Assembly (NCBI RefSeq): GCF_033242265.1
Contig: NZ_BTFW01000001.1
Coordinates: 2,035,001-2,099,000 of the forward strand
Source of the DNA: Novosphingobium sp. IK01
GTDB taxonomy: Bacteria; Pseudomonadota; Alphaproteobacteria; Sphingomonadales; Sphingomonadaceae
Direction: 5' to 3'
DNA length: 64,000 bases
The notes under the pieces were generated by a model. The model had not been told where the DNA came from and did no database searches. It saw only the letters and a program-made list of their open reading frames with translations. A program made the translations under genes and the position numbers. Shown piece by piece: positions 1 through 10,141 of this stretch; positions within the stretch are counted from its first letter, which is position 1, and each line of letters opens with the position of its first letter.

Positions 1-1456
<1,456 letters not shown>

Positions 1457-1480
1457 CTATCCTGTTTTTCCGTATCGCGT

Positions 1481-2422
1481 TCAGACGGCGGGCGTCGGCA
1501 GGGAGGCAGGCGTGCCGCCCTGGCTCTTCACCCAGGCCTCGAACACGGGCAAGGGCACGGCTTCGACCGCGATGGGCATATAACCGTGGCGGGCGCCGCA
1601 CAGTTCGGAGCATTGGCCGTAATAGACGCCAGGCTTGTTGATCATCAGAACCTTTTCATTGATACGGCCGGGTACGGCATCGAGCTTGAACCACAGCGAG
1701 GGCACCGCGAACGAGTGGATCACATCGGCCCCGGTGGTTTGCAGGCGAATGGGAACCCCGGCGGGCACGACCATCCGGTTGTCGGCGCCCAGTTGCGGCT
1801 GTTCGCCACGCCTGACCGCCTCGGCCGGTTCGAGCATGTTCGAGATCACCTCGAACCCGCCGTTGTCGGGGTACGTATAGCCCCAATACCACTGATAGCC
1901 AGTCACCTTGACGGTCAGCGCGCCCTTGGGGGCCGGTTGGTACTGGTGGGCAAGCAGGCGAATCGAGGGCACCACGATCGCCAGGAGGATCAGCACCGGG
2001 GCCAGTGTCCACACGACCTCGATCACGGTGTTGTGGCTGGTGCGCGAGGGAACCGGATTGGCGCGGCGGTTGAACCGGGCCATGACGACGATGAGCAGGA
2101 TCAGCACCAGCAGCACGATCGCCGTGATCACCGGCAGCAGCACGTAATCGTGCATCCTGAGAGCTTCCTGCCCGATCGGTGAATACTGGTCCTGAAAGGT
2201 GTAACCGCCCGGAACCGGCTGGCCTTTTCCCGGCATCGGCTTCATCGGCACATATGTTGCCGCAGCCTGTGCCAGCGCGGGAGCCATGGCGCCGATGGCG
2301 CCGGCCAGACTGGCCAGGAGATGGCCGCCGGTTTTTAACCCGGCGGCCCTTAACCCGGTGGCCCGAAACCGATTGGCCCCAAACAGCGTGCCCGCATGGC
2401 GGACGAGTGCGATTGGCATCAT
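1481..2422 (-). CDS. ctaC: Cytochrome c oxidase subunit II
   Basis: CuA-bearing subunit that accepts electrons from cytochrome c and passes them to subunit I. The 313-residue protein has a long basic N-terminal leader with a hydrophobic stretch ending near ALAQA (signal peptide), two membrane helices (about 95-120 and 138-160) and a periplasmic cupredoxin domain. The CuA ligands are plain in CSELCGARHGYM, and the aromatic electron-entry patch is YQWYWGYTYP. I chose the ATG at 2422 (MMPIALV). The frame stays open further upstream, but that stretch looks non-coding. Three imperfect 15-bp units at about 2332-2376 encode part of the leader. It is the promoter-proximal gene before ctaD. Confidence 0.95.
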   Translation of the reverse strand: MMPIALVRHAGTLFGANRFRATGLRAAGLKTGGHLLASLAGAIGAMAPALAQAAATYVPMKPMPGKGQPVPGGYTFQDQYSPIGQEALRMHDYVLLPVITAIVLLVLILLIVVMARFNRRANPVPSRTSHNTVIEVVWTLAPVLILLAIVVPSIRLLAHQYQPAPKGALTVKVTGYQWYWGYTYPDNGGFEVISNMLEPAEAVRRGEQPQLGADNRMVVPAGVPIRLQTTGADVIHSFAVPSLWFKLDAVPGRINEKVLMINKPGVYYGQCSELCGARHGYMPIAVEAVPLPVFEAWVKSQGGTPASLPTPAV

Positions 2423-2720
2423 CGTCGTGTGTTCCGCTCTTCCCCACGTGCACGCCGGTTGAGCCGGGGTCCGCGCGCACTGATTATCGTTTTCCCCGTT
2501 ACCCACAGGGTATACGCCCCCCTGCCCCCCCTCACAAGTCGGACCTCTACGCGCATGGAGAGAAGCTTTGACGGGGAAAAGACCGGTTCGGATGCACACG
2601 AAAAAGGCGAAAAATCCTTGCCCCCTGCGACCCGAACGCCCATGGCAAACGGGAACCGGGTGCCCTGCCGTCTGGCAGGCGCGCCCTTTGACGAGACAAG
2701 CAGGACCGCGAACCAAGACC
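2423..2720. other. Divergent intergenic region between ctaC and pyrE
   Basis: About 300 bases separate the starts of the ctaC-ctaD operon (minus) and pyrE (plus), so it should hold both promoters. Several frames are open through it, including in-frame extensions of both neighbours, but none has a recognisable product. I see no convincing hairpin or operator. Confidence 0.5.
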
Positions 2721-3305
2721 ATGCAGGAAGAAGACATCCTTTCCGAATTCCGCGCCAGCCAGGCGCTGCTTGAAGGGCATTTCCTGCTCTCGTCGGGGCG
2801 CCATTCGGCCCACTACCTCCAGTGCGCGCGCGTGCTGATGGACCCGATGCGTGCCTCGCGACTGGCCATGGCGCTGGCTGCCAAGCTTCCGCGCGACTTG
2901 CGCCAGCAGATTTCCAAGGTCGTCGCCCCGGCCATGGGCGGGGTGATCATCGGCCATGAAATGGGCCGCGCGCTGGGTGTCGAGGCCGTGTTCGTCGAAC
3001 GCCCGACCGGCACGTTCGAGCTGCGTCGCGGCTTCTCGCTCAATCCGGGCGAAAAGGTGCTGATGGTCGAGGACGTGGTGACCACCGGCCTGTCGAGCCG
3101 CGAGGCGATCAAGGCTGTCGAGGAAGCCGGCGGGGTCGTCGTGGCCGAAGCCGCGCTGGTCGACCGCAGCGCGGGGGCCGTCGATCTGGGCGTGCCGTTC
3201 TATCCGCTCGTCTCGCTCAACTTCCCCACGTATGCCGCCGACGAGCTGCCGCCCGAGCTGGCCGCCACGCCCGCGATCAAGCCGGGCAGCCGCGCCCAGC
3301 CTTGA
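2721..3305 (+). CDS. pyrE: Orotate phosphoribosyltransferase
   Basis: Converts orotate and PRPP to orotidine 5'-phosphate in pyrimidine synthesis (cytoplasm). The 194-residue product shows the type I PRTase PRPP loop [14 protein letters not shown] (about residues 112-125) and the family N-terminus [19 protein letters not shown]. The start at 2721 ([10 protein letters not shown]) matches the usual length. The frame is open for 51 more codons upstream, but these look like leader sequence. No strong Shine-Dalgarno is visible. pdxJ follows 53 bases downstream on the same strand. Confidence 0.95.
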   Translation: MQEEDILSEFRASQALLEGHFLLSSGRHSAHYLQCARVLMDPMRASRLAMALAAKLPRDLRQQISKVVAPAMGGVIIGHEMGRALGVEAVFVERPTGTFELRRGFSLNPGEKVLMVEDVVTTGLSSREAIKAVEEAGGVVVAEAALVDRSAGAVDLGVPFYPLVSLNFPTYAADELPPELAATPAIKPGSRAQP

Positions 3306-3358
3306 TCACATCTGGCCCGGTCTTTCGGGAAACCTTCGACACTACAGAAAGCGCTTCC

Positions 3359-4102
3359 GTGAGCGAACTGTTTGCCCCGCCCCGGCTCAGGCTGGGAGTC
3401 AATATCGACCACGTCGCCACGATCCGCAATGCGCGCGGGGGGGATCATCCCGATCCCGTCCGCGCGGCGCAGATCGTGGCCGCGGTGGGGGGCGATGGCA
3501 TCACCGCCCACTTGCGCGAAGACCGTCGCCATATCCGCGACGAGGATCTGGCGCGCATCCAGGCGGCGACCAACCTGCCGCTGAACCTCGAAATGGCCGC
3601 GACCGAGGAAATGCTCGCCATCGCGCTGCGCCACCAGCCGCATGCCTGCTGCATCGTGCCCGAGCGGCGCGAGGAGCGCACGACCGAGGGCGGGCTCGAT
3701 GCGGCCGGGCAGCACAACCGCCTTGCCCCGATCGTGGCGCGCCTGAGCGATGCGGGCATCCGCGTGAGCCTGTTCATCGCCCCCGAGGCGCGGCAGATCG
3801 AGGCCGCGATGAAGCTGGGCGCGCCGGTGGTCGAACTGCACACCGGCGAATATGCCCATGCGCAAGGCGATGCCCGCGCGGTGGAACTCAAGCGCCTGAC
3901 CGACATGGCCGCGCTTGCCGCCAAGAACGGGATCGAGCCCCATGCCGGGCACGGGCTGACGTATGACAATGTCCAGCCGGTGGCCGCCATTCCGCAACTG
4001 GCCGAACTCAACATCGGGCATTACCTGATCGGCGAGGCGATCTTCGTGGGTCTGGAATCCGCTGTCCAGCGGATGCGCACGTTGATGGACGAAGTCCGCT
4101 AA
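3359..4102 (+). CDS. pdxJ: Pyridoxine 5'-phosphate synthase
   Basis: Condenses 3-amino-2-oxopropyl phosphate with 1-deoxyxylulose 5-phosphate in the DXP-dependent vitamin B6 pathway. The 247-residue TIM barrel carries the diagnostic N-terminal motif [14 protein letters not shown] and the conserved ELHTGEYA and EPHAGHGL segments. The likely start is GTG at 3359 ([10 protein letters not shown]). A TTG at 3302 would overlap the pyrE stop and adds residues not found in the family. It sits between pyrE and acpS; a pdxJ-acpS pairing is common in proteobacteria. Confidence 0.94.
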   Translation: MSELFAPPRLRLGVNIDHVATIRNARGGDHPDPVRAAQIVAAVGGDGITAHLREDRRHIRDEDLARIQAATNLPLNLEMAATEEMLAIALRHQPHACCIVPERREERTTEGGLDAAGQHNRLAPIVARLSDAGIRVSLFIAPEARQIEAAMKLGAPVVELHTGEYAHAQGDARAVELKRLTDMAALAAKNGIEPHAGHGLTYDNVQPVAAIPQLAELNIGHYLIGEAIFVGLESAVQRMRTLMDEVR

Positions 4103-4140
4103 TCGATTTTTTGCTTCCCGATCAAGGAAATGTCAGTCCC

Positions 4141-4617
4141 GTGATCATCGGCCTCGGTTCCGACTTGTGCAATATCGAGCGCATCGCCAACTCGCTCGAA
4201 CGCTATGGCGAACGCTTTGTGGAGCGCGTGTTCACCCCGGCCGAACAGGACCGCGCACAGGCCCGCCCGTTCACCCGCGCGGGCACGCTGGCCAAGCGGT
4301 TCGCCGCCAAGGAGGCCTGCTCCAAGGCGCTGGGCACCGGCTTTGCCCAGGGCGTGTTCATGAAGGACATCGGCGTCGTCAACGCGCCGTCGGGCGCGCC
4401 GACACTGGCGCTGGACGGGGGCGCCGCCGCGCGCCTTGCCGCGATGACCCCGCCGGGCCACGAGGCCGTGATCCACCTGTCGATGACCGACGACCACCCG
4501 TGGGCGCAGGCCTTCGTGGTGATCGAGGCCCGCCCCCTGCTCCCGACACCCCTGCCCGCGGCACCCGCGCACACGATCCTGCCTGCGGGAGGCCTGCCTG
4601 CGGGAGGCCACGCATGA
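4141..4617 (+). CDS. acpS: Holo-[acyl-carrier-protein] synthase
   Basis: Transfers 4'-phosphopantetheine from CoA to apo-ACP. The product (158 residues from GTG 4141) shows the two family signatures: [14 protein letters not shown] with the metal-binding Asp, and [21 protein letters not shown] lies about 13 bases upstream of the GTG. The conserved domain ends near residue 130. The remaining tail is Pro/Ala-rich and includes [10 protein letters not shown], encoded by a 15-bp tandem duplication. The stop overlaps the lepB start as ATGA, so translation is probably coupled. Confidence 0.93.
   Translation: MIIGLGSDLCNIERIANSLERYGERFVERVFTPAEQDRAQARPFTRAGTLAKRFAAKEACSKALGTGFAQGVFMKDIGVVNAPSGAPTLALDGGAAARLAAMTPPGHEAVIHLSMTDDHPWAQAFVVIEARPLLPTPLPAAPAHTILPAGGLPAGGHA
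4578..4607 (+). repeat. 15-bp tandem duplication carrying two lepB Shine-Dalgarno copies
   Basis: Two perfect copies of CCTGCCTGCGGGAGG (4578-4592 and 4593-4607) lie at the 3' end of acpS. Each ends in GGGAGG, and the second is six bases before the lepB ATG. In acpS the units encode LPAGG twice, so the duplication keeps that frame. Confidence 0.9.
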
Positions 4618-5483
4618 GCACCGCCTCGGCCCCCTCGCGCGGGGACATGCGCGAAGAAGTGAGCGGGGTGGACTGGTGGGCCGAACTGCGCGGGCTGGTG
4701 GCCATGCTGCTGGCCGTGCTGGTCTTCCACAGCCTGATCGCCAAGCCGTTCTACATTCCCTCGATGTCGATGATGCCCAACCTGCTGGTCGGCGACCGGC
4801 TGGTGGTGAGCAAGTATCCCTATGGCTGGTCGTGGGTTTCGCCCTCGTTCCATGTCCTGCCCCGCTCGCCCGCGCGGGTCTGGCCGGGGACACCGCGCTA
4901 TGGCGACATCGTGATCGTCGTGCCGCGCGGCAGCAACGAAGACTATATCAAGCGCGTGGTGGCCCTGCCCGGCGACCGCATCGCGGTGGTCCATGGGCAG
5001 ATCATCCTCAATGGCAAGCCCGTGCCGCAAGTGGTCGAGCCGCCGCTCGATTTGCGGGTCGATGCCAACGAGCCGTGCGATCCGGCTGATTTTCCCGGCC
5101 TGCGCTTTCGCGACGCGACCGGCCACGATTTCTGCGAACTGCCGATCTTTCGCGAGACCCTGCCCAATGGCGCGACCTATCGCGTGATCGACCACAAGCA
5201 GCAGCCGCTCGACGACTATCCCGAAGTCACCGTTCCGGCGGGCCATGTCTTCCTGATGGGCGACAACCGCGACCATTCGGCCGACAGCCGCGAACCGCTG
5301 GCCCTCAAGGGGCTGGGCGGACCGGTGCCGCTCTCGGACGTGGGCGGGCGCGCCGAATTCGTGACCGTCTCGCTCGATGGCAGCGAAACGTGGAATCCGC
5401 TGACCTGGTGGCATGCCTTGCGCGGGGGCCGCAGTTGGACGACATTGCGCCCGGAACAGGCCGCCATCCAGCCCGTTTCCTGA
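4614..5483 (+). CDS. lepB: Signal peptidase I
   Basis: Membrane serine protease that removes signal peptides from exported proteins. The 289-residue protein has one N-terminal membrane helix (about 27-45), then the catalytic serine at about position 52 in [13 protein letters not shown] and the general-base lysine at about 113 in [11 protein letters not shown]. Box D is [12 protein letters not shown]. The usual PSGSM motif reads PSMSM here, which is tolerated in the family. The start ATG overlaps the acpS stop. GGGAGG six bases upstream is a strong ribosome-binding site and occurs twice (see the tandem duplication). Confidence 0.95.
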   Translation: MSTASAPSRGDMREEVSGVDWWAELRGLVAMLLAVLVFHSLIAKPFYIPSMSMMPNLLVGDRLVVSKYPYGWSWVSPSFHVLPRSPARVWPGTPRYGDIVIVVPRGSNEDYIKRVVALPGDRIAVVHGQIILNGKPVPQVVEPPLDLRVDANEPCDPADFPGLRFRDATGHDFCELPIFRETLPNGATYRVIDHKQQPLDDYPEVTVPAGHVFLMGDNRDHSADSREPLALKGLGGPVPLSDVGGRAEFVTVSLDGSETWNPLTWWHALRGGRSWTTLRPEQAAIQPVS

Positions 5484-5533
5484 TCATCATTCTGGCGCCG
5501 TTCCGGCACCATTTCAGGGGGTTCTGCCTGTTC

Positions 5534-6673
5534 ATGTCCGATGCTGCCTCCCCCAAAAAGCCCCGCACCAAGGCTTTCGTCCCCGGCCCCACCGACATTG
5601 CCGACAATGCCGTCCGGCTTGAGGCGCGCAAGGCGTTCATCTGGCTGGGCATTGCCGGGCTCATCGTGCTGGCGGTGTTCCTCGCCCAGCCGCTGCTGGT
5701 GATCTTCGGCGGGGTGGTCTTCGCCTCGCTGATCGAGGGCGGACAGCGCCTGCTGGGCCGGGTCATCCCCGGCCCGCGCGTTGTGCGGATCGCGCTCGTG
5801 CTGCTGGGCGGGGTCGGTTTTCTGGTCTGGCTGGCCGCCTTCGCGGGGAGCCAGATCACCAGTCAGGCCGCCCAGTTCCCCCATATCCTCGCGGCGCAAG
5901 GCCAGCGCGCGCTGACCTGGTTCCAGGCGCATGGGGTTCATGTCGGCCCGTCCGACTATTCGAAGATCGCCGAGCAGGTGATCGGCGGGGTCGGGCCGGT
6001 GACCCATGCGCTGGGCGGGCTGTTCGGCGGGGTTACCACGTTCTTCCTGATCGTGATCCTGGGCATCTATTTCGCGCTCGAACCCGACATCTACCGGCGG
6101 GGCCTGGCCTGGATGTTCCCGCTCGACACCCGGCCGCACCTCAAGGTCACGCTCCAGCGCATGGGCAAGGCGTTGCGCATGCTGCTGTTCGGGCGGATGA
6201 TCGGCATGGTGACCGAGGGCGTGGCGACCTGGATTCTGCTGGCGGTCTACGGCGTGCCGATGTCGGCGCTGCTGGGCATCATGACCGGGCTGCTGGTGTT
6301 CCTGCCCAATATCGGGGCGCCGCTCTCGGGGCTGATGATGGTTCTGGTCGGCTTTTCGGGCGGGACCGACATGGGGATCTACTGCATCATCGTCTATCTC
6401 GTGGTGCAGACGGTCGATGGCAATGTGATCGTGCCGATGGTCGCCAAGAAGACCGCCGACCTCGCCCCGGCGCTGGTGCTGGGCGCGCAGCTGATCTTCG
6501 GGGTGCTGTTCGGCATCCTCGGGCTGGCGCTGGCCGATCCGATCGTGGCGATGATCAAGATCGCGCTCGAACGCCAGGCCGAACGCAACGGCAGCAGGGC
6601 CCCCCGCGACGAGGCGGACGAAGCCTTCCCCGGCGACGAATTGCCTGACGGCGAATTTCCCGGCCCTGCATGA
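5534..6673 (+). CDS. AI-2E family (PerM/TqsA-type) transporter
   Basis: Inner-membrane protein of 379 residues in the AI-2E transporter superfamily, whose substrates are mostly unproven. Helices are visible at about 32-55, 58-75 and 85-105. A soluble segment follows, then a dense block of helices from about 160 to 345 containing the family stretch LLVFLPNIGAPLSGL and the C-terminal LGLALADPIVAMIKI. The tail is acidic. The ATG at 5534 has AGGGGG about 14 bases before it. It may share a transcript with lepB upstream and the hydrolase downstream. The exported molecule cannot be told from sequence. Confidence 0.85.
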   Translation: MSDAASPKKPRTKAFVPGPTDIADNAVRLEARKAFIWLGIAGLIVLAVFLAQPLLVIFGGVVFASLIEGGQRLLGRVIPGPRVVRIALVLLGGVGFLVWLAAFAGSQITSQAAQFPHILAAQGQRALTWFQAHGVHVGPSDYSKIAEQVIGGVGPVTHALGGLFGGVTTFFLIVILGIYFALEPDIYRRGLAWMFPLDTRPHLKVTLQRMGKALRMLLFGRMIGMVTEGVATWILLAVYGVPMSALLGIMTGLLVFLPNIGAPLSGLMMVLVGFSGGTDMGIYCIIVYLVVQTVDGNVIVPMVAKKTADLAPALVLGAQLIFGVLFGILGLALADPIVAMIKIALERQAERNGSRAPRDEADEAFPGDELPDGEFPGPA

Positions 6674-6695
6674 GCCGCAGCGGAGCGATCACGCC

Positions 6696-7868
6696 ATGAG
6701 CGCCAAACGGGTCATCCAGGCCGCCGTGCTCTTCGTGTTTCTGGCAGGGCTCTGGTTCGCCGTGATCACGCTCTTTCCCGTGCAGCTCTCGCGCATGGCC
6801 TTTGCGCCCACCCATGGCTTCGAGCCCCTCCCCGCGCTGACCGCGCGCAGCTATGCCGATCCCGCGCTGTGGATTGCCCGGCCCGACCGGCCCGGCAACC
6901 CCGCGCAATGGCAGCCCCCCGGCGCGCAACGGGCCGACCGGGACACCGCGCCGGGCGAAGCGGCGGTGTTCTTCGTCCATTCCACCACGTTCCTCGGGCG
7001 CGATCACTGGAATGCGCCGCTCGACGACATCGATTCGCGCCGCCGCGCCGACCTGCTGGTCGCAGCCACGGCCAGCGCCTTCAACGATGCCGGTCCGGTC
7101 TGGGTGCCGCACTACCGGCAGGCCGCGCTTGGCGCCTTCCTGACCCATGGCCCCGCGCGCGATCAGGCGATCGATCTGGCCTATGCCGATATCCGCGCGG
7201 CCTTCAGCGCCTTCCTTGCCGCGCTGCCCGCAGACCAGCCGATCATTCTGGCCGGACACAGCCAGGGCGCGCTCTATGTCGCCCGGCTGCTGCGCGACAG
7301 GGTGCGGGCCACCCCGCTCGCCCGGCGTCTGGTGGCCGCCTATGTCATCGGCTGGCCGGTCTCGGCGCGGCGCGGCCCCCCGGCGCTGGGCCTGCCCGCC
7401 TGTGCCGCCCCCGATTCGACCGGCTGCCTTGCCGGATGGATGAGCTTTGCCGAACCGGCGCGGCCCGACCTGCTGCTCTCCGCCTTGCCGACGGTGCCGT
7501 TCGAAGGCCCCGGCCATGGCGAAAATGGTGAATCTTTCGACGGCGAGGCCCTGCTCTGCACCAACCCGCTCAGCGGGCGCCCCGGCACCGCGCCGATGCC
7601 GGCCTCGGCCAATCTGGGAACGCTCCTGCCCGATGGCCGCGACCCCGATACCGAACGCGCCGGGCCGCTGGCGCCCGGCATCGTCCCGGCCCGCTGCACC
7701 GCGCGCGGGCTCCTGCTGGTCGGCCCGCCGCCGACGGTCGGACAGTTCGTGCTCCCCGGCAATGCCTATCACGTCTATGATATTCCGCTGTTCTGGGCCA
7801 ATCTGCGTGCCGACGTAACCCGCCGCCATCACGCCTGGCTGCGCCTGCACGCCCCGAACAACAGCTGA
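6696..7868 (+). CDS. DUF3089 alpha/beta-hydrolase-like protein
   Basis: A 390-residue protein with an N-terminal membrane anchor or uncleaved signal (residues 5-27) and an extracytoplasmic alpha/beta-hydrolase-like domain. The nucleophile elbow is GHSQG (about 188), with VFFVHSTTFLG upstream and NAYHVYDIPLFWANLR near the end, which I recognise as the DUF3089 pattern. An esterase or lipase activity is plausible from the elbow but unproven, and the substrate is unknown. Paired cysteines (CAAPDSTGC) suggest a periplasmic disulfide. It lies 22 bases after the permease gene. Confidence 0.8.
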   Translation: MSAKRVIQAAVLFVFLAGLWFAVITLFPVQLSRMAFAPTHGFEPLPALTARSYADPALWIARPDRPGNPAQWQPPGAQRADRDTAPGEAAVFFVHSTTFLGRDHWNAPLDDIDSRRRADLLVAATASAFNDAGPVWVPHYRQAALGAFLTHGPARDQAIDLAYADIRAAFSAFLAALPADQPIILAGHSQGALYVARLLRDRVRATPLARRLVAAYVIGWPVSARRGPPALGLPACAAPDSTGCLAGWMSFAEPARPDLLLSALPTVPFEGPGHGENGESFDGEALLCTNPLSGRPGTAPMPASANLGTLLPDGRDPDTERAGPLAPGIVPARCTARGLLLVGPPPTVGQFVLPGNAYHVYDIPLFWANLRADVTRRHHAWLRLHAPNNS

Positions 7869-7909
7869 TGACCTGACAAGACACCCCATACGCGGATGAC
7901 TGCCACCTC

Positions 7910-8377
7910 ATGATTACCCAAAGTACTGCCGACCTGCGTGCCGCCCTGCCGATGGGCGGTGTCCTGATGGGGCTCGACCCCGGCACCAAGACCATCGGCG
8001 TGGCGCTGTGCGATGCGGGCTGGCGCTTTGCCACGGCAGGCAAGACCATCATCCGGCGCAAGTTTGCGCAGGACAAGGCCCAGATCGCCCAGATCATCGC
8101 CGAACGCGCGGTCAAGGCACTGGTCATCGGCCTGCCGCTCAACATGGACGGCAGCCCGAGCCCGCGCAGCCAGTCGGCCCGCGCCATGGCCCGCAATCTG
8201 GCCGACCTGGACCTGCCGATCCTGATGTGGGACGAACGCTGGTCGACGCAGGCCGCCGAACGCGCGATGATCGAACAGGATTTCAGCCGCGCCAAGCGTG
8301 CCGAGCGCATCGATTCGCACGCCGCCGCCCTGATCCTCCAGGCCGCGATCGATTCGCTGGCCGGGGGTGTCCTCTGA
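7910..8377 (+). CDS. ruvX: Putative pre-16S rRNA nuclease (YqgF/RuvX)
   Basis: RNase H-fold protein of 155 residues, the YqgF family implicated in 16S rRNA 5'-end maturation. The N-terminal catalytic strand [15 protein letters not shown] holds the first Asp. [10 protein letters not shown] and [11 protein letters not shown] follow, and the last acidic residue is in [12 protein letters not shown]. The ATG at 7910 gives the typical size. It stands 41 bases after the DUF3089 gene and 20 bases before the first thioesterase. Confidence 0.92.
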   Translation: MITQSTADLRAALPMGGVLMGLDPGTKTIGVALCDAGWRFATAGKTIIRRKFAQDKAQIAQIIAERAVKALVIGLPLNMDGSPSPRSQSARAMARNLADLDLPILMWDERWSTQAAERAMIEQDFSRAKRAERIDSHAAALILQAAIDSLAGGVL

Positions 8378-8397
8378 TTCCAAGCCAAGGAGCGGCC

Positions 8398-8889
8398 ATG
8401 AGCGACCAGCCCTCACCCGAACCGATCACATCTGCCCTCTCGCCCGAGACCTGGCGGATCGACGGCCCCTTCGATCCCGTTCTCGCCGGAAAGCTGATGG
8501 GCAAGCTGGGCCATCCCGGCTTCCTCGACCTTGCCTATGGCGGCCACGGGCCCGACTGGTTCGAGGCCGTGCTTCCCTGGCGCGAGGATCTCGTCGGGTT
8601 CGGCCAGATGGACGTGCTGGCCTCCGGGCCGGTGATCTCGCTGTTCGACACGGCCACTGCCATGGCGATCTGGACGCGGCGGGGGCGCTTCGTCCCCCAA
8701 GTCACGCTCGACTTGCGGATCGACTATGTGCGCGCGGCGGTGCCGGGCCGCGCGGTGGTGGCGCGGGCCGAATGCTATCAGGTGCGCGGCGACCTCAGCT
8801 TCGTGCGCGCGCTTGCCCACGATGGCGACATCGCCGATCCGCTGGCCCATGCCACGGCCATCTTCATGAGCACGGGAGAGGGTGAATGA
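8398..8889 (+). CDS. PaaI-family hotdog thioesterase (first of a pair)
   Basis: A 163-residue single-hotdog protein resembling PaaI/YbgC-like acyl-CoA thioesterases. The fold signature is the segment with ISLFDTATAMAIWTRRG followed by VTLDLRIDYVRAAVPG and a final strand ending ATAIFM. AAGGAG lies five bases before the ATG at 8398. The stop overlaps the start of the second thioesterase gene (ATGA), so the two are translationally coupled and may form a heteromer or act on related acyl-CoAs. The substrate is unknown. Confidence 0.85.
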   Translation: MSDQPSPEPITSALSPETWRIDGPFDPVLAGKLMGKLGHPGFLDLAYGGHGPDWFEAVLPWREDLVGFGQMDVLASGPVISLFDTATAMAIWTRRGRFVPQVTLDLRIDYVRAAVPGRAVVARAECYQVRGDLSFVRALAHDGDIADPLAHATAIFMSTGEGE

Positions 8890-9323
8890 CCCCGCTGCAC
8901 CACCCCTTTGTCCTTCCGCCCTATGCCCTGGCGATGGGCATGGCCCTGATCGAGCCTTCCGAATTTTCCGAACGGGCCGAACTGGCCGAAACCCCGCAAG
9001 GCGCGCCGGTCCTGACCATGGACTTTTCCCCGCGCGCCGAAGGGCGGCCCGGCTATTTCCATGGCGGGGCCATCGGCGGCCTGCTCGAAATGGCCGGATT
9101 TGCCGCACTCGCCGCCGAGCTGGAGGCGCGCGGCGCCGTTCAGGCGATGAAGCCGATCAACATCTCGGTCGAGTTCCTGCGCAATGGCATGCCCCGGCCC
9201 GTCTTCGCGCAAGGGCAGGTGCTGCGCGCCGGGCGGCGCGTCGCCAATGTCCGGGTCGAGGCCTGGCACGACAACCGCGTGGCGCCCGTGGCCAGTTGCT
9301 GGATGAATTTCCGCCTGTCCTGA
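8886..9323 (+). CDS. PaaI-family hotdog thioesterase (second of a pair)
   Basis: A 145-residue hotdog protein. The typical PaaI-like catalytic region is present as GYFHGGAIGGLLEMAG, followed by INISVEFLRNGMPRPVFAQGQV and a closing strand. It overlaps the preceding thioesterase by four bases. Being paralogous only at the fold level, the two could form a mixed oligomer. The gene is convergent with the siroheme gene and ends seven bases before it. Confidence 0.88.
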   Translation: MTPLHHPFVLPPYALAMGMALIEPSEFSERAELAETPQGAPVLTMDFSPRAEGRPGYFHGGAIGGLLEMAGFAALAAELEARGAVQAMKPINISVEFLRNGMPRPVFAQGQVLRAGRRVANVRVEAWHDNRVAPVASCWMNFRLS

Positions 9324-9329
9324 AAGGGC

Positions 9330-10118
9330 TTATCCGCCTTCCGGGCGGACCAGAGCGACGACAAGGCCTTCAAGACCGCCCTCATTCTCGCGCACGCGCC
9401 GCGCGTCGGCGCGGGCGCGGGCAAGGATCGCGGGCGGCACATCGGCCCCGGCGACCAGCACATCGGCCATGCCCAGCAGGCGTGCCTCGCGCAAGGTGAG
9501 GTCTTCGGGATCCTCGGAGCGCAAGGTGATCGTGTGGAAGCCCGATTCCCCGTCGCGCGCGCCACCTTCGAGCCAGCGGGTCACCGCCTCGTCGTCGTGG
9601 GCGACCATCGGATCGAGCGCGCCCCCCTCGCCCAGCGCATGGTCGAGCGCACGGCGGCGCTCGGCCGCATCGGGCCAGCGCGCGCGCAAGGCCCCGCGCG
9701 CGGCAAACAGCGCCCGTGCAAGCGTGCCCAGCCCTTGCGGCAGAACCCGTTCGAGCCGCAGCCGGACATGCTTGGCCAGCCCCGCCGAAGCCCCGCCCGT
9801 CCCCACCGCGATCAGCACGGGATTGCGGTCGATCAGCGAGGGCGTGGTGAAATCGCATTGGGCAGGCTGGTCGACGACATTGACCAGCGCGCCCCCTGCC
9901 CGCGCCCGCGCCGCATCGCCTGCGCAGGCCTGCGGATCATCGTGGGCGACAAAGGCCAGCCGCGCGCCGGCATCGAGCCCTTGCGCCAGATCATCGTAGA
10001 CGATGCCCCCGGCCCGCTCGACCAGCCGCCGCTTGGCCATGGCCGCCTCGCCCGCGCCCAGCACGATCACCGGATGACCGGCGATGCGATGGAACAGGGG
10101 CAAGGCGGGGAGTTTCAT
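9330..10118 (-). CDS. Siroheme synthase N-terminal (CysG-N/Met8-like) protein with vestigial SUMT start
   Basis: Resembles the NAD-dependent precorrin-2 dehydrogenase/sirohydrochlorin ferrochelatase part of CysG. The Rossmann motif is VIVLGAGEAAMAKRRLVE (about 17-34), with GALVNVVDQPAQCDF and LIAVGTGGASAGLAKHVR following. After about residue 190 the protein carries DPEDLTLREARLLGMADV and ILARARADARRV. These align by eye with the first 45 residues of the uroporphyrinogen-III methyltransferase domain, but the GAGPGD loop is replaced and the rest of the domain is absent. Total length is 262 residues. It follows lysA by 23 bases and may be its operon partner. The methylation step must be done elsewhere. 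Confidence 0.82.
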   Translation of the reverse strand: MKLPALPLFHRIAGHPVIVLGAGEAAMAKRRLVERAGGIVYDDLAQGLDAGARLAFVAHDDPQACAGDAARARAGGALVNVVDQPAQCDFTTPSLIDRNPVLIAVGTGGASAGLAKHVRLRLERVLPQGLGTLARALFAARGALRARWPDAAERRRALDHALGEGGALDPMVAHDDEAVTRWLEGGARDGESGFHTITLRSEDPEDLTLREARLLGMADVLVAGADVPPAILARARADARRVRENEGGLEGLVVALVRPEGG

Positions 10119-10141
10119 ATCAGGCGTTCAGGCCAGTTGCT

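Noticed and set aside
2568..2720. Longer N-terminus for PyrE
   Set aside because: The 51-codon in-frame extension is Lys/Arg/Pro-rich and does not resemble the family, whose N-terminus matches the ATG at 2721.
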